A DNA stretch of 64,000 bases from DATHTS01 sp965219305 (GCA_965219305.1 OZ244725.1:2914001-2978000); one strand, 5' to 3'. Counted from the stretch's first letter, positions 25,778 through 34,776 are shown. Program-made: numbers and translations. Notes: generated from the letters alone by a model not told the origin.

Positions 25778-25911
25778 ATTTAATTTTCCTTCAATAAAAT
25801 CTTACAGATCATTTTCGCAAACCGAACGGTTATAAACAAGCACAAACGAGAATCGAGAAATTAAGCACAAAATTATAAAAGATTTTTTGATGAGCTGAAT
25901 AGTGAAGAAAA

Positions 25912-25935
25912 TTCAGAGAAAATAGTTTCTCTGAA
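25912..25935. terminator. 10-bp hairpin between the dioxygenase-like and S46 genes
   Basis: TTCAGAGAAA (25912-25921) pairs perfectly with TTTCTCTGAA (25926-25935) over a 4-nt loop. It lies downstream of the dioxygenase-like gene (stop at 25976) on the minus strand, but has only a short U-rich tail, so termination is likely rather than certain. Confidence 0.5.
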
Positions 25936-25975
25936 AATCGGAACAGGCGGAAAATTAAAAATTTTTCCGTTAATT

Positions 25976-26998
25976 TCACAACCAGTTCAGATTTTCTTTA
26001 AACTCCGTCGGATACATATTCATATACTGCACGATGCGCGGGTAATTTCCGCGATTCGGACTGCTTCCGTGCGGCAAAAATTGATGCCAGATGACAAAAT
26101 CTCCGGCTTCGGCGGAAATCGGAACGGCTTCGTCGTCGAGATTTATTTCGCGCGGATTTGCATCTTTCGGCAAATCTTTCAGCCAAGTTTCGAGTTTTTT
26201 GTGAAATCCCGGAACGCAGCAAAACGCGCCTTGTTCAGCGGGCGTATCGCAGAGATAGAGCAAACCTTGCGTTCCGAAATAAAACGGCGGCGCGAGGCTC
26301 ATATCCCAATGAAGACGCGGACCTTGAAAATTATAATTTGCAGTTTCCGGCGGATTAAAACTCGTGCGGTCGGTCGTCGTCCAGAGATCGGCGGTTTTCC
26401 ACAGCTGTGCAAAAGCCTTTTGAATGCGCCGCGATTTCCGGTTTTCGGCGAGTGCCGGATGATGATAAAAATCCATCATAATTCCTTTGCCGACAGGTTT
26501 TTCATACCACGAATTTTTATCGTTCGGATTCATTTCGAGAAATTTCCAGACCGCATTTTCCGCCGCTTGCGCCTGCTTTTTGGAAACGGCTTGGCGGATA
26601 ATTACATAACCGTTTTCGTCCCAGAAATCCAAATCTTCTTTCGTCAAAACATCTTCGCTTTGCTCGATTTCCGCCAGATGACGTTTTATTTGTTCGCCGT
26701 AAGTTTTGTTCGACAAAACGCAGTTGAAACGCTCGATTTGCAGACGTTCGATCTCGCCGCCGTTTTTTTCTAAAATCCAATTTTCAAACTCGTCAAAATT
26801 CGGCGCATTTTGCAATAAATAATGGAAAGTTTCTTCGATCGGCAAACCGAGCGCGGGTAAAATCAAATTATCAAAACGCGCATCGTCTTCCGCTTTTGTG
26901 GTCGCAAAACCGTTCCGCGAATTAAAAGTCTGCGCCCAAAATCTTTTCAGATGTTTTACGCCGAGTTTTCCGGTTTCTTCCGAATTTATATCGTTCAT
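25976..26998 (-). CDS. Phytanoyl-CoA dioxygenase family protein
   Basis: 340 residues from the ATG at 26998. Fe(II)/2-oxoglutarate-dependent oxygenase fold. The iron-binding His and Asp lie in RLHWDMSLAPP; the distal His is in IWHQFLPHGSSPNRG, where the following Arg could bind 2-oxoglutarate. The N-terminal third (about residues 1-130) is helical and precedes the catalytic domain (VIIRQAVSKKQAQAAENAVW). The substrate is unknown. The start lies 1 bp after the M1 aminopeptidase stop, which indicates coupling, although the two activities have no obvious connection. Confidence 0.85.
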   Translation of the reverse strand: MNDINSEETGKLGVKHLKRFWAQTFNSRNGFATTKAEDDARFDNLILPALGLPIEETFHYLLQNAPNFDEFENWILEKNGGEIERLQIERFNCVLSNKTYGEQIKRHLAEIEQSEDVLTKEDLDFWDENGYVIIRQAVSKKQAQAAENAVWKFLEMNPNDKNSWYEKPVGKGIMMDFYHHPALAENRKSRRIQKAFAQLWKTADLWTTTDRTSFNPPETANYNFQGPRLHWDMSLAPPFYFGTQGLLYLCDTPAEQGAFCCVPGFHKKLETWLKDLPKDANPREINLDDEAVPISAEAGDFVIWHQFLPHGSSPNRGNYPRIVQYMNMYPTEFKENLNWL

Positions 26999-26999
26999 T

Positions 27000-29984
27000 T
27001 TATTTTCCGAATTTCTCACGAATTTTAACGGCGCGTTCGAGATTGTCGGAATTTTCCAAAATCTTTCGCCGCAGATCAACGTCTAAATCTTTATTTTCTT
27101 CCAAAAATTTATTGACGACATTTAACGCCGCTTCGCTTTTTTGTCCGCCGATAAATGCGCCGAGCCAGCCGTTGACGAAAAATATTTTGCGGTTTTTCTT
27201 TAAATTCGGTAATTCGGCGAGCGATTTTTCCAAATACGGCAAAGTCAGTTCAGCGTGGCGCGGCGTGTTCCAGACATTGAACGCCGATTCGATCCAGCTT
27301 TCGGAGATTTCATTTTTTTCGGTGAAATCTTTCCAGTATTTCAATTTATTTTCCGCCGTCGGAATTCCGGCGCGTGCCGCGTAAGCGTAGCGTTTTGCCG
27401 CGTCATCGGTTTCCGTTTTTTCGAGTTCGGCGAGAAGTTTCAAACCGTCCGCGTCATTCAAAGTAATTAATTTCGTAACGATGTCGAATTTGTCTTTCGC
27501 ACGGAGCGCCGGCAGCCTGCCGGCGAGAGATGTCTCCGGCGCAGCGGTTTTCGCGCTCTCGCGCTCAGTGCCGGCAAGGCTGCCCGCGCTCCGTAAGATT
27601 TCCTTCAACATCTTTCGCGCATTTTCCGTCGAAGCGTTGGCGACAAAGGCGCGGTAAAAAGTAATTCTCTGTCCGAGCGTCGGCGCAGTGTTGATTTTTT
27701 CGATGAGAAGTTTTTCGATCTGCGGCGCGAATTGTTCGGCTTGCGCGTCGGTCAGATAATAATTCATCGCCGTCGAAACGCGGTTCAAAAGCGTGGCAAT
27801 CGTGCTTTCGTCGGTTTCGACGTTCAGGTTTTTGATGACGAGTTTGACGTAATCTTCGGGCGCGAGTTCGTAAAATCTGACCGAATCCCACAGACTGCCC
27901 CACATCATCGAGCGCAGAAAATCGTCTTTTTCGTTTTGGATATTGGCGAGAACGTAAGCGCGGCTTTTCTCGTCAAGCAGAAAGATGCCGTAGCCGTAAT
28001 CCTGGTAGTTTGGGAAAATAAATTTTGGAATTGGATAAACCATACTATGACAATTATCTCGCTCGTAAATAATTTTTTGTCCAATTCCCAGTTCTAAATT
28101 CTGAATGTTTCTATCATTTTCAAATCTAATACTTCCGATTTCTTCAAACGAAATAAGGACTTTGACGCGCATTTTCCAATCTGCATCGTCGCCCAAATTA
28201 TTTGTCTGTTTTAAGAAATATTTTTCATCGCAGTTATAATTTGGCTTATCATTGGTTGAAACAATTACTTTCGACAATCCGCGCTCTTTTACCCAAACAT
28301 TCGCCCAATCTTTCAAATCCTGCTTGCTCGCCGTTTCAAATTCCTTGACCAAATCCGTCCATTCCGCATTGGCGAATTCGTGTTTTTTCAAAAATGCGCG
28401 GACTGCCGTTTGAAATTCTTTTTCGCCTAAATAAAACTCGGCTTGGCGCAGAAACGAAGGTGCTTTGCGATAGACGATGTTGCCGTAAGCGGATTTTGCC
28501 GACGCGAGATTCGGGATTTCCTGATAGATCGGCGTTGTGCCGCGCGTAACGTCCGTCAGATAAGCGGCTTGTTTGTTGCGCTCGTAAAAGACTTTCCACG
28601 CATTGTATTCGGGCATCACTTTTTCCAGCGTTTTATACGCCATAAACTCGGCAAAGCCTTCCTTGAGCCACAGATCGTCAAACCATTTCATCGTTACCGT
28701 GTCGCCGAACCATTGATGCGCGGCTTCGTGAAAAATGACGTTGGCGCGTGTGATGTAATCGTTTTTCGTCGGCTCGGTCGGGAAAATAACGCGGTCTTCG
28801 CGCAAAAAAGTCGCGCCAGCGTGTTCCATCCCGCCGAACGGAAATTCGGGAATCAAAACCAGATCGTATTTCGGAAACGGGAATTTGTAATCAAACCAAT
28901 CTTCGAGAAACTTCACGCCTTCGCGGTTGAGCCGAAAAACTTCCGCCGCGTGTTGTTTGAATTTCTCGGCTTGCGATTTGCGGACGTAAATATGAGGAGT
29001 TCTAAGCCGCACTTCATCGCCGCGTATTGTAAAGCGTCCTTTATCATCTAATTCGTTTCTTAATCGTTGTTCTTCCTTGATTTCACTTAAAATCTCCCTT
29101 TCATCTCTACCTTTGAATTCTACAAAATCTCCCGCCGCAAAAGCGAAAACGTAAGTGCTGATTGGTTTAGTTTCTTTGAAACTGACAATTTTTATACGAG
29201 AGTCTTTTTCCTCAGTTTCCGAAGAATTGTCTCTTCGGCGAAGCACTCCATCAATCGGATAATTTGAAATTGTTTCCCAAGTAGAATCAACAATCAGCTT
29301 TAATTGAAACCGCGCCTTCAAATCCGGCTGGTCAAAGACGGGAAACGCCGTGCTTGCGTCCGACGGGACGAACAGCGAATAGACGTATTCCGCGCCGTCT
29401 TCCTTGTCAACATAGCGCGTTACCGCCGCGCCGCTCGTTTTGATCGGCGATGCAAAGTTTATCTTGATAACATTTTCGCCCGTTTTTAAAAACTTCTTCG
29501 GAATAATCAAATGCTCATTCGACTGGAGCGCAAGCGTCTCGCTTGCAATGAGCGCGGAGCGCGAAAAAGACGTTGGCGCGTAAACTTGCTGAGAATCCGA
29601 CGGTTTTACGCCGCTTTCAGCGACGTTTGCAAGCGGGGACGCTTGCGCTCCAGTCATTTGCGCTCCAGCCGCGTTCTGCTCATTAACAGCCGTAACATTT
29701 GCAAACGGTTTATCTTTATCATTCGCAAACTGCGTCGTCCGCCAATCCAAGATCAAATCATTCTTTGCACCTTCGTCCGTCAAATTGACGCTGATCTCAA
29801 TCGTGCCTTTCATCAGCGGCGCACCTTTTTCGAGCGTGATGTTCAATTTATAACGAACATCCGAATAATTCGCGCTTCGCCATTTCGCCAGAGTTTGCGA
29901 AACGCCCGTTTCAATCGGCGGCATTTGTGCGAAAACTGAAATTGTCATCAATGTAAGAATAGTAAAAAGGATTCGTAAAAGCAT
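27000..29984 (-). CDS. M1 family aminopeptidase with two in-frame palindromic insertions
   Basis: 994 residues from the ATG at 29984 (signal peptide LRILFTILTLMTISVFAQ, so periplasmic). Zinc aminopeptidase. The exopeptidase motif is GGMEH (family consensus GAMEN), and the zinc site is FHEAAHQWFGD with the second Glu in LKEGFAEF, near residue 420. N-terminal beta domain, catalytic domain and C-terminal helical domain (residues 650 on) are all present. Two GC-rich palindromes (27501-27594 and 29521-29655) lie within the reading frame and add about 31 and 45 residues of low-complexity sequence at places where loops are likely. The reading frame is intact. Confidence 0.9.
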   Translation of the reverse strand: MLLRILFTILTLMTISVFAQMPPIETGVSQTLAKWRSANYSDVRYKLNITLEKGAPLMKGTIEISVNLTDEGAKNDLILDWRTTQFANDKDKPFANVTAVNEQNAAGAQMTGAQASPLANVAESGVKPSDSQQVYAPTSFSRSALIASETLALQSNEHLIIPKKFLKTGENVIKINFASPIKTSGAAVTRYVDKEDGAEYVYSLFVPSDASTAFPVFDQPDLKARFQLKLIVDSTWETISNYPIDGVLRRRDNSSETEEKDSRIKIVSFKETKPISTYVFAFAAGDFVEFKGRDEREILSEIKEEQRLRNELDDKGRFTIRGDEVRLRTPHIYVRKSQAEKFKQHAAEVFRLNREGVKFLEDWFDYKFPFPKYDLVLIPEFPFGGMEHAGATFLREDRVIFPTEPTKNDYITRANVIFHEAAHQWFGDTVTMKWFDDLWLKEGFAEFMAYKTLEKVMPEYNAWKVFYERNKQAAYLTDVTRGTTPIYQEIPNLASAKSAYGNIVYRKAPSFLRQAEFYLGEKEFQTAVRAFLKKHEFANAEWTDLVKEFETASKQDLKDWANVWVKERGLSKVIVSTNDKPNYNCDEKYFLKQTNNLGDDADWKMRVKVLISFEEIGSIRFENDRNIQNLELGIGQKIIYERDNCHSMVYPIPKFIFPNYQDYGYGIFLLDEKSRAYVLANIQNEKDDFLRSMMWGSLWDSVRFYELAPEDYVKLVIKNLNVETDESTIATLLNRVSTAMNYYLTDAQAEQFAPQIEKLLIEKINTAPTLGQRITFYRAFVANASTENARKMLKEILRSAGSLAGTERESAKTAAPETSLAGRLPALRAKDKFDIVTKLITLNDADGLKLLAELEKTETDDAAKRYAYAARAGIPTAENKLKYWKDFTEKNEISESWIESAFNVWNTPRHAELTLPYLEKSLAELPNLKKNRKIFFVNGWLGAFIGGQKSEAALNVVNKFLEENKDLDVDLRRKILENSDNLERAVKIREKFGK
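27501..27594. repeat. In-frame palindromic repeat 1 inside the M1 gene
   Basis: The 24-base left arm (27501-27524, beginning ACGGAGCG) is complementary to 27570-27594 with one mismatch and one extra base. The centre is also GC-rich and partly self-complementary. It translates on the minus strand to a Ser/Ala/Gly-rich insert (SAGSLAGTERESAKTAAPE then TSLAGRLPALRA) in the C-terminal domain. Confidence 0.85.
29521..29655. repeat. In-frame palindromic repeat 2 inside the M1 gene
   Basis: The left arm 29521-29548 (beginning GACTGGAGCGCAAGCG) is complementary to 29627-29655 at all but two positions. A further GCGCTCCAG follows at about 29660. It encodes an insert from about MTGAQASPLANV to SETLALQS in the N-terminal beta domain. 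Both M1 palindromes share the GGAGCGC core at their ends. Confidence 0.85.
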
Positions 29985-29997
29985 ATTTTTTATTAAA

Positions 29998-30024
29998 CCA
30001 CGAAATGACACAAAATAACACGGG
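29998..30024. repeat. Lone arm of the CACGAA dyad family
   Basis: ACCACGAAATGACACAAAAT and a following AACACG resemble the left arms of the dyads at 13887 and 59515, but no complementary arm is found nearby. It lies directly upstream of the M1 gene start and could be a decayed copy. Confidence 0.4.
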
Positions 30025-30189
30025 ATAAATGGTTAAGCTCACGTTAAATTTACATATCGTTCAACGGCGAACTTTGCCTTTTTTTAATTTTGAAAGTTTT
30101 AAGCAAACGGCTTTTTTCTTTTCCAATTTCTTTTTCATTATTAAACACTTAGTTGCCTGACGATAACAGACGGTTGCGTGCGGACAAAA

Positions 30190-30232
30190 ATGCGGCGCGA
30201 AATTGAAAGTCAATCCCGCGCCGCATTTTTTT
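30190..30232. terminator. Bidirectional intrinsic terminator
   Basis: ATGCGGCGCG (30190-30199) pairs with CGCGCCGCAT (30217-30226), followed by a run of seven T on the plus strand and preceded by five A, so it works for the minus-strand TonB gene too. Confidence 0.85.
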
Positions 30233-30250
30233 CGTGTAATAGAAACCGTG

Positions 30251-31684
30251 TTATAAATTGAAATTGAAATTAACGAATCCGACCGCTTTGACCGGAACGC
30301 CGTCTTTAAAAAACGGCTTGAACTGCCATTTTTTCAGAGCATCGGTTGCCGCTCTTTGCAGCATCGAAGGTCCGCTTGCATTGCTGATCTCGGCGACTTT
30401 GCCTTCTTCGTCAATTATAAATTCGACTTTCACAACGCCGACTTGTCTGATGCTTCGCGCCATCGAAGGATAAATCGGATTAACGCGTTTTGTTGCATAT
30501 TCGACGAGCGAGCCAACTTCTACCGGCGAAGTTATGCCAACGGGTTTTATTTCAGCCGTCTGTGTTTCAGCAGTTTTCGTTTCGGCAACTTGTGTGTCAG
30601 CAGAATCAACGGTTTTTGCGGTTGTTTCCTGCGGTTTGGTTTGTTCTTTTCTTTTTTCATCTTCCGTCGGTTTGTCACCGATTACAATGCGATTGCGTTT
30701 CGGCTTTGCGGACGGAGAATTTTCCGCAACCGTTTCCTGATTTTCAGCCGGTTCGCTTACCGGATTTTCCTTCGGAACTTCGGCGGTTTTAACCGGATTC
30801 ACTGATTTCGTTTGGTTTGCGCCGTTATTGGCGACGGGTTTGAATCCTGCGCCGGATTTGGATGTTGCGCTGTTATTTACGGTGTTCGGATTTTCATTCG
30901 TCGTTTGCGGCTCAGTTTGAGTGTTTGAAGGCGGCGTATTAGCGGCAACTGCGGCGTTTTCCGGTTCGCCGACGGGTTTGCCGTCAACCGCATTAATTAC
31001 GGTGCTTCTCGAATCAACCAACATTTCACGAGCTTCGGTAACTTCCCGTTTCCAGCGATTTGCGTCGTAATCGTCTTTTGCCAAAGCGACGCGGGCGTTC
31101 ATCGCTTCTTCTAAAAGCGGCATTGACTGATTGTTCTGATTTTTGTCCGCCCCTAATTCTTTGGTTTGTGTAACGACGATTTCAAGCGTTTCGCGCATTT
31201 TTTCAATGTCGAGCAAGGCTTCGAGCGGCAAATTGCGGTCGGCGACGTTCAGACCGATTCCGCGATAGCGTTCGAGTTGATTGCGCGCGCCTTTGACGAT
31301 TTGTCCGGCGACGGCATAATAATTCGTCTGAGCAAAAGCGTTATTCGCCTTCATATCTTTGTAAAATTTGGCGAGAAATTCCTGTGCGTGTTTGTAGTCG
31401 GTCTGTTCCAGATAACAATTCATCAACAGCACATTAACCACCGAATTCAATGCCGCATCATTCGTTTCGCGCTGAATGTTTTCGAGTTCATAAATCGCCG
31501 CGTTATAGTTTTTGACGACGATATGCGCCTTTGCTTTCGTAACGCGGTCGCGCATCACATCGGCGGAACTCGGCGGATTATCATTTGCGTATTTAGTTAC
31601 CGTTTCGGTTTGTGCGTTTGTAAATATAATTGCTGATAAAATGAATAAAACACAAGCCGGAAATATTCTAAAATTTGACTGCAT
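30251..31684 (-). CDS. TonB-family protein with TPR-like N-terminus and signal peptide
   Basis: 477 residues. The C-terminal domain (about residues 395-477) is the TonB C-terminal fold: VNPIYPSMARSIRQ, GVVKVEFIIDEEGKV, DALKKWQFKPF. It contacts the TonB box of outer-membrane receptors. The N-terminus is a cleavable-looking signal peptide (LFILSAIIFTNAQTE). Helical repeats of TPR character follow (about residues 35-230), then a long Pro/Thr/Asn-rich linker to about residue 390. Classical TonB has an uncleaved N-terminal anchor instead. It may energise receptors such as those at 15305, 34907 and 55029, or be a periplasmic protein that has borrowed the domain. ExbB and ExbD are not in the window. 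Confidence 0.85.
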   Translation of the reverse strand: MQSNFRIFPACVLFILSAIIFTNAQTETVTKYANDNPPSSADVMRDRVTKAKAHIVVKNYNAAIYELENIQRETNDAALNSVVNVLLMNCYLEQTDYKHAQEFLAKFYKDMKANNAFAQTNYYAVAGQIVKGARNQLERYRGIGLNVADRNLPLEALLDIEKMRETLEIVVTQTKELGADKNQNNQSMPLLEEAMNARVALAKDDYDANRWKREVTEAREMLVDSRSTVINAVDGKPVGEPENAAVAANTPPSNTQTEPQTTNENPNTVNNSATSKSGAGFKPVANNGANQTKSVNPVKTAEVPKENPVSEPAENQETVAENSPSAKPKRNRIVIGDKPTEDEKRKEQTKPQETTAKTVDSADTQVAETKTAETQTAEIKPVGITSPVEVGSLVEYATKRVNPIYPSMARSIRQVGVVKVEFIIDEEGKVAEISNASGPSMLQRAATDALKKWQFKPFFKDGVPVKAVGFVNFNFNL

Positions 31685-31797
31685 AATTTATAATTCTTTC
31701 CTGGTATTTATCGAAGGTTTTTTGCGATTATCTCGCTTTTGTGATTTGCCTATTATGCTTCACCAACAAATTTTTCGCAAGTTACCATAAAACCTGC

Positions 31798-33222
31798 TTA
31801 TTGCTTCGATAAGTTATTGATGATTTGGCGGTGATATGCGGTTGCGTCCTTTTTTATGGAGTTTTCGTCCAACGTCAGAAGTTTATAATCGAGCATCAAA
31901 ACCTTTCCGTCAACGATCACCGTCCGCACATTTGAAGATTTCGTTGCGTAAACGAGATGAGAATAGACGTTATAGACGGGCGTTTGATGAAGCGTGTCGA
32001 AATTGACGATTAAAATGTCGGCGCGTTTTCCGACTTCGAGCGAACCGATTTTATCTTCTAAATGCAGTGCGCGCGCGCCGCCGATTGTCGCCATCGTGAA
32101 CGCTTCCTGCGCCGTTAAAACTTTTGGATCGCCGGAAAAAACTTTATGAAGTTTCGCCGCCGTGTCCATTTCTTCCCATAAATCCAGATCGTTGTTTGAA
32201 GCCGCGCCGTCCGTTCCGAGTCCGACGGGCAAATTCATTTTCAGCATTTCCGGCACGGGCGCAACGCCGCTTGCCAACTTCATATTCGACTGCGGATTAT
32301 GCGCGATTCCGACTTTGCGCGTTTTCAAAGTTTCGAGTTCGCTTTTGTCAGGAAACACGACGTGCGCGGCGATGGTTTTCTCATTTAAAAAACCGATCTT
32401 GTCGAGATATTCGATCACGCGCATTCCATTTTTCGCCTTCATATCGTTGACTTCCTTTTGCGTTTCGGCAACGTGGATAACGACGGGCGCGTTTAATTTG
32501 TCGGAAAGTTTTTTGATCGCTTCGAGATGTTCCTGCGAAACCGTATAAGGCGCGTGCGGCGCAATTGCGGGCGTGATGAGCGGATTATTCTGCCATTTTT
32601 TGACGAATGTTTCCGCGTATTTCATCGCTTCTTCGTTCGTTTTGTTATCGGCGACCGGGAAATCAATGATCGTTTCACCGAGAACTCCGCGCATTCCGGC
32701 TTTATAAGTTTCATCGGCGACGGCATCTTCGAAATAATACATATCGCAGAAAGTCGTCGTTCCGCCGCGAATCATTTCCGCAAGTCCGAGCCGTGTTCCG
32801 ACGCGCACGAAATCTTCATTGACATTTTCTTTTTCTGCCGGAAATATGTATTTGTTCAGCCATTCTTCGAGATCGAGATCATCGGCAATTCCTCGAAAAA
32901 GCGTCATCGGAATATGCGTGTGCGTGTTTATCAAACCGGGAATAATTATTTTCCCGTCGGCGTTTATCGTCTGTTTTGCCGTGTAATTTTTCGTAATTTC
33001 ATCACGTTCACCGATGGCTTTTATCGCACCGCCGGAAACGACAATCGCGCCGTCTTCGATAACGCGCATTTCCGCGTCCATCGTTACGATTTTTCCGCCG
33101 ACGATTAGAAGATCGGCTTTTTCTTTATTCGCTTTTTTATCAGACATTTTTTTCGATTGTGAAAAAACCGAAACGGGGAAAATTAGAATTGTAAATAAAA
33201 ATAAAATTAATAGTTTGTCCAT
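31798..33222 (-). CDS. Exported amidohydrolase of the MtaD/TRZ-ATZ deaminase family
   Basis: 474 residues. The signal peptide (LLILFLFTILIFPVSVFSQ) precedes a Lys-rich linker and the metal-dependent hydrolase domain. Zinc-binding motifs: PGLINTHTHIPMTL (HxH), PHAPYTVS, VVIHVAETQKE, and LGTDGAASNNDLDLWEEM (the Asp and SNNDLDLWEEM loop that mark methylthioadenosine/S-adenosylhomocysteine deaminases and chlorohydrolases). It deaminates or dechlorinates a purine- or triazine-like substrate. These enzymes are usually cytosolic, so the export signal is unusual. It diverges from the BlaI-type gene. Confidence 0.88.
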   Translation of the reverse strand: MDKLLILFLFTILIFPVSVFSQSKKMSDKKANKEKADLLIVGGKIVTMDAEMRVIEDGAIVVSGGAIKAIGERDEITKNYTAKQTINADGKIIIPGLINTHTHIPMTLFRGIADDLDLEEWLNKYIFPAEKENVNEDFVRVGTRLGLAEMIRGGTTTFCDMYYFEDAVADETYKAGMRGVLGETIIDFPVADNKTNEEAMKYAETFVKKWQNNPLITPAIAPHAPYTVSQEHLEAIKKLSDKLNAPVVIHVAETQKEVNDMKAKNGMRVIEYLDKIGFLNEKTIAAHVVFPDKSELETLKTRKVGIAHNPQSNMKLASGVAPVPEMLKMNLPVGLGTDGAASNNDLDLWEEMDTAAKLHKVFSGDPKVLTAQEAFTMATIGGARALHLEDKIGSLEVGKRADILIVNFDTLHQTPVYNVYSHLVYATKSSNVRTVIVDGKVLMLDYKLLTLDENSIKKDATAYHRQIINNLSKQ

Positions 33223-33286
33223 AGCTGAATTTATAACATTTGTTTATTAGAAAGCAATGTAGCATTTTGCAGGTTTAAAAGTTACG

Positions 33287-33321
33287 AATTAAATTGACAA
33301 GCATTTAATTTCTAATATACT
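33287..33321 (+). promoter_or_regulatory. Near-consensus promoter with dyad, almost leaderless
   Basis: -35 TTGACA (33294-33299), 16-bp spacer, -10 TATACT (33316-33321). Transcription would start near 33328, about 4 nt before the ATG at 33332. No Shine-Dalgarno sequence is present. AATTAAAT (33287-33294) and ATTTAATT (33303-33310) form a perfect 8-bp inverted repeat that overlaps the -35 box, a fitting place for repression by the BlaI-type product. Confidence 0.65.
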
Positions 33322-33331
33322 AAATCAAGTT

Positions 33332-33775
33332 ATGAAAATGCCGAAATTTCTGATTCGCGGATTTCGCCCGCCGCACGAAGCACTAATCGCTTCGCTCGGA
33401 ACGCTGGAACGCAAAACGCTTTCCATTGTTTGGTCGAAAAAAGAAGTCAGCGTCCGTGCGGTCGGCGAAGCGTTAGAAGATCAGTTTGCTTATACGACCG
33501 TGATGACGACGCTCGATCGTCTTTATAAAAAAGGATTACTGGAACGCCGCAAATCAGGAAAGGCTTTTTTGTATTCGGCGCGATTTTCGCCCGAAGAACT
33601 TGACCGCAATTTAACTGAAGACGTGTTCGGCGCATTGCTCGACGCGGGAACTAAGGAAATCGAACCTGTTCTGGCGTGTTTTATTGATGCCGTCAGCGAA
33701 CGCGATACGGAATTGCTCGACGAACTCGAACGGCTTGTTCAGGAAAAACGACAGTCGTTGGAAAAAGACGTTTAA
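33332..33775 (+). CDS. BlaI/MecI/CopY-family transcriptional repressor
   Basis: 147 residues. Winged-helix DNA-binding domain at about residues 20-90 (LGTLERKTLSIVW, VSVRAVGEAL, YTTVMTTLDRLYKKGLLERR, the recognition helix and wing of this family), then a C-terminal dimerisation helix pair. Family members repress until a membrane metalloprotease of the BlaR1 type cuts them. The TAA stop shares its last A with the ATG of such a protease gene. The promoter has a dyad over the -35 element, so autoregulation is likely. Confidence 0.92.
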   Translation: MKMPKFLIRGFRPPHEALIASLGTLERKTLSIVWSKKEVSVRAVGEALEDQFAYTTVMTTLDRLYKKGLLERRKSGKAFLYSARFSPEELDRNLTEDVFGALLDAGTKEIEPVLACFIDAVSERDTELLDELERLVQEKRQSLEKDV

Positions 33776-34776
33776 TGTATTATTTTCTCGGAATTTCATT
33801 ATTGCTCGCATTTTTGTTCGCACTGAACATTTTGCTTTCGGCTGCGGCTGCGGTTTTGTGGCGCGTAATTGAAAATTTTGTGCAAAATTGGTCGGCACGC
33901 AATCGCGTTCGCGTAATTTTCAGTTTGCGGGTTTTTCCGACGCTTTTCGCTTTTGTGTTTGTTTTTGCTCTTTTAATTCCTTCATATCTGTTATTTGAAA
34001 TACATTCGCCGAGTGAAAATGTAACGGCGAAAATCATTTTTCCGGCTTTATTTTCGATAATCGGAATCGGCGTTGCTTTTTACAGAATTTTCGGAACTTT
34101 TTGGCGTACGCACCGATTGGTTAAAAATTGGATCAAACTCTCGGAACCGGTTCAAATCGAAAACGTCTCGCTTCCGGTTTATCGAATTCGTCATCCGTTT
34201 CCCGTGATCGCCGTCGTCGGTGCGTTTCGCACGAAGATGTTTATTGCCGAACAGGTTTTTTCATCGCTCGACGAAAAAGAACTCGCCGCCGCCGTTTTCC
34301 ACGAATGCGGACATTTGACGGCGCGTGATAATTTTAAACAAATTTTGCTGAGAATCTGCCGCGATCTGCTTGTTTTCCCGTTTGGAAAAACGCTCGACCG
34401 CGCGTGGGCGGAAAACGCGGAAGCCGCCGCCGATGAATATGCCGCTCAGACGGGCGGAAATCCGGCGGCTCTGAATCTCGCCGCCGCGCTCGTCAAAATT
34501 GCCCGAATCGTGCCGGAAAACGCCACGCCTGCGATGCCGCTCGGCGCGTTTTTGATCGAAAAACAAAATGCGGACGTGACGTGGCGCGTTCGACGTTTGA
34601 TTAAATTAGCCGAAAGCGTAAGTCTCGCCGAAAAAACTTTCTCGGCAAATCTCAATTTTGTCCGAAACCTAATCATTCCCGCAATTTTTCTGATGATATT
34701 AATTACTGCGACAAATCACGGTCTGCTTCACAAAGTTCATTTAATTACGGAAATTATCGTAAAAACACTTCAATAG
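33775..34776 (+). CDS. M56-family (BlaR1-like) membrane metalloprotease without sensor domain
   Basis: 333 residues. Four hydrophobic segments: residues about 3-29, 42-68, 77-100 and 300-320. The zinc-peptidase motif is VFHECGHLTARDN (HExxH-type), on the cytoplasmic side between the third and fourth segments. Unlike BlaR1 and MecR1 it ends about 15 residues after the last helix, so it has no penicillin-binding sensor. It overlaps the repressor gene by one base. What it senses is unknown, but the gene sits directly upstream of an iron/heme receptor, and a metal- or receptor-derived signal can be proposed. Confidence 0.88.
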   Translation: MYYFLGISLLLAFLFALNILLSAAAAVLWRVIENFVQNWSARNRVRVIFSLRVFPTLFAFVFVFALLIPSYLLFEIHSPSENVTAKIIFPALFSIIGIGVAFYRIFGTFWRTHRLVKNWIKLSEPVQIENVSLPVYRIRHPFPVIAVVGAFRTKMFIAEQVFSSLDEKELAAAVFHECGHLTARDNFKQILLRICRDLLVFPFGKTLDRAWAENAEAAADEYAAQTGGNPAALNLAAALVKIARIVPENATPAMPLGAFLIEKQNADVTWRVRRLIKLAESVSLAEKTFSANLNFVRNLIIPAIFLMILITATNHGLLHKVHLITEIIVKTLQ

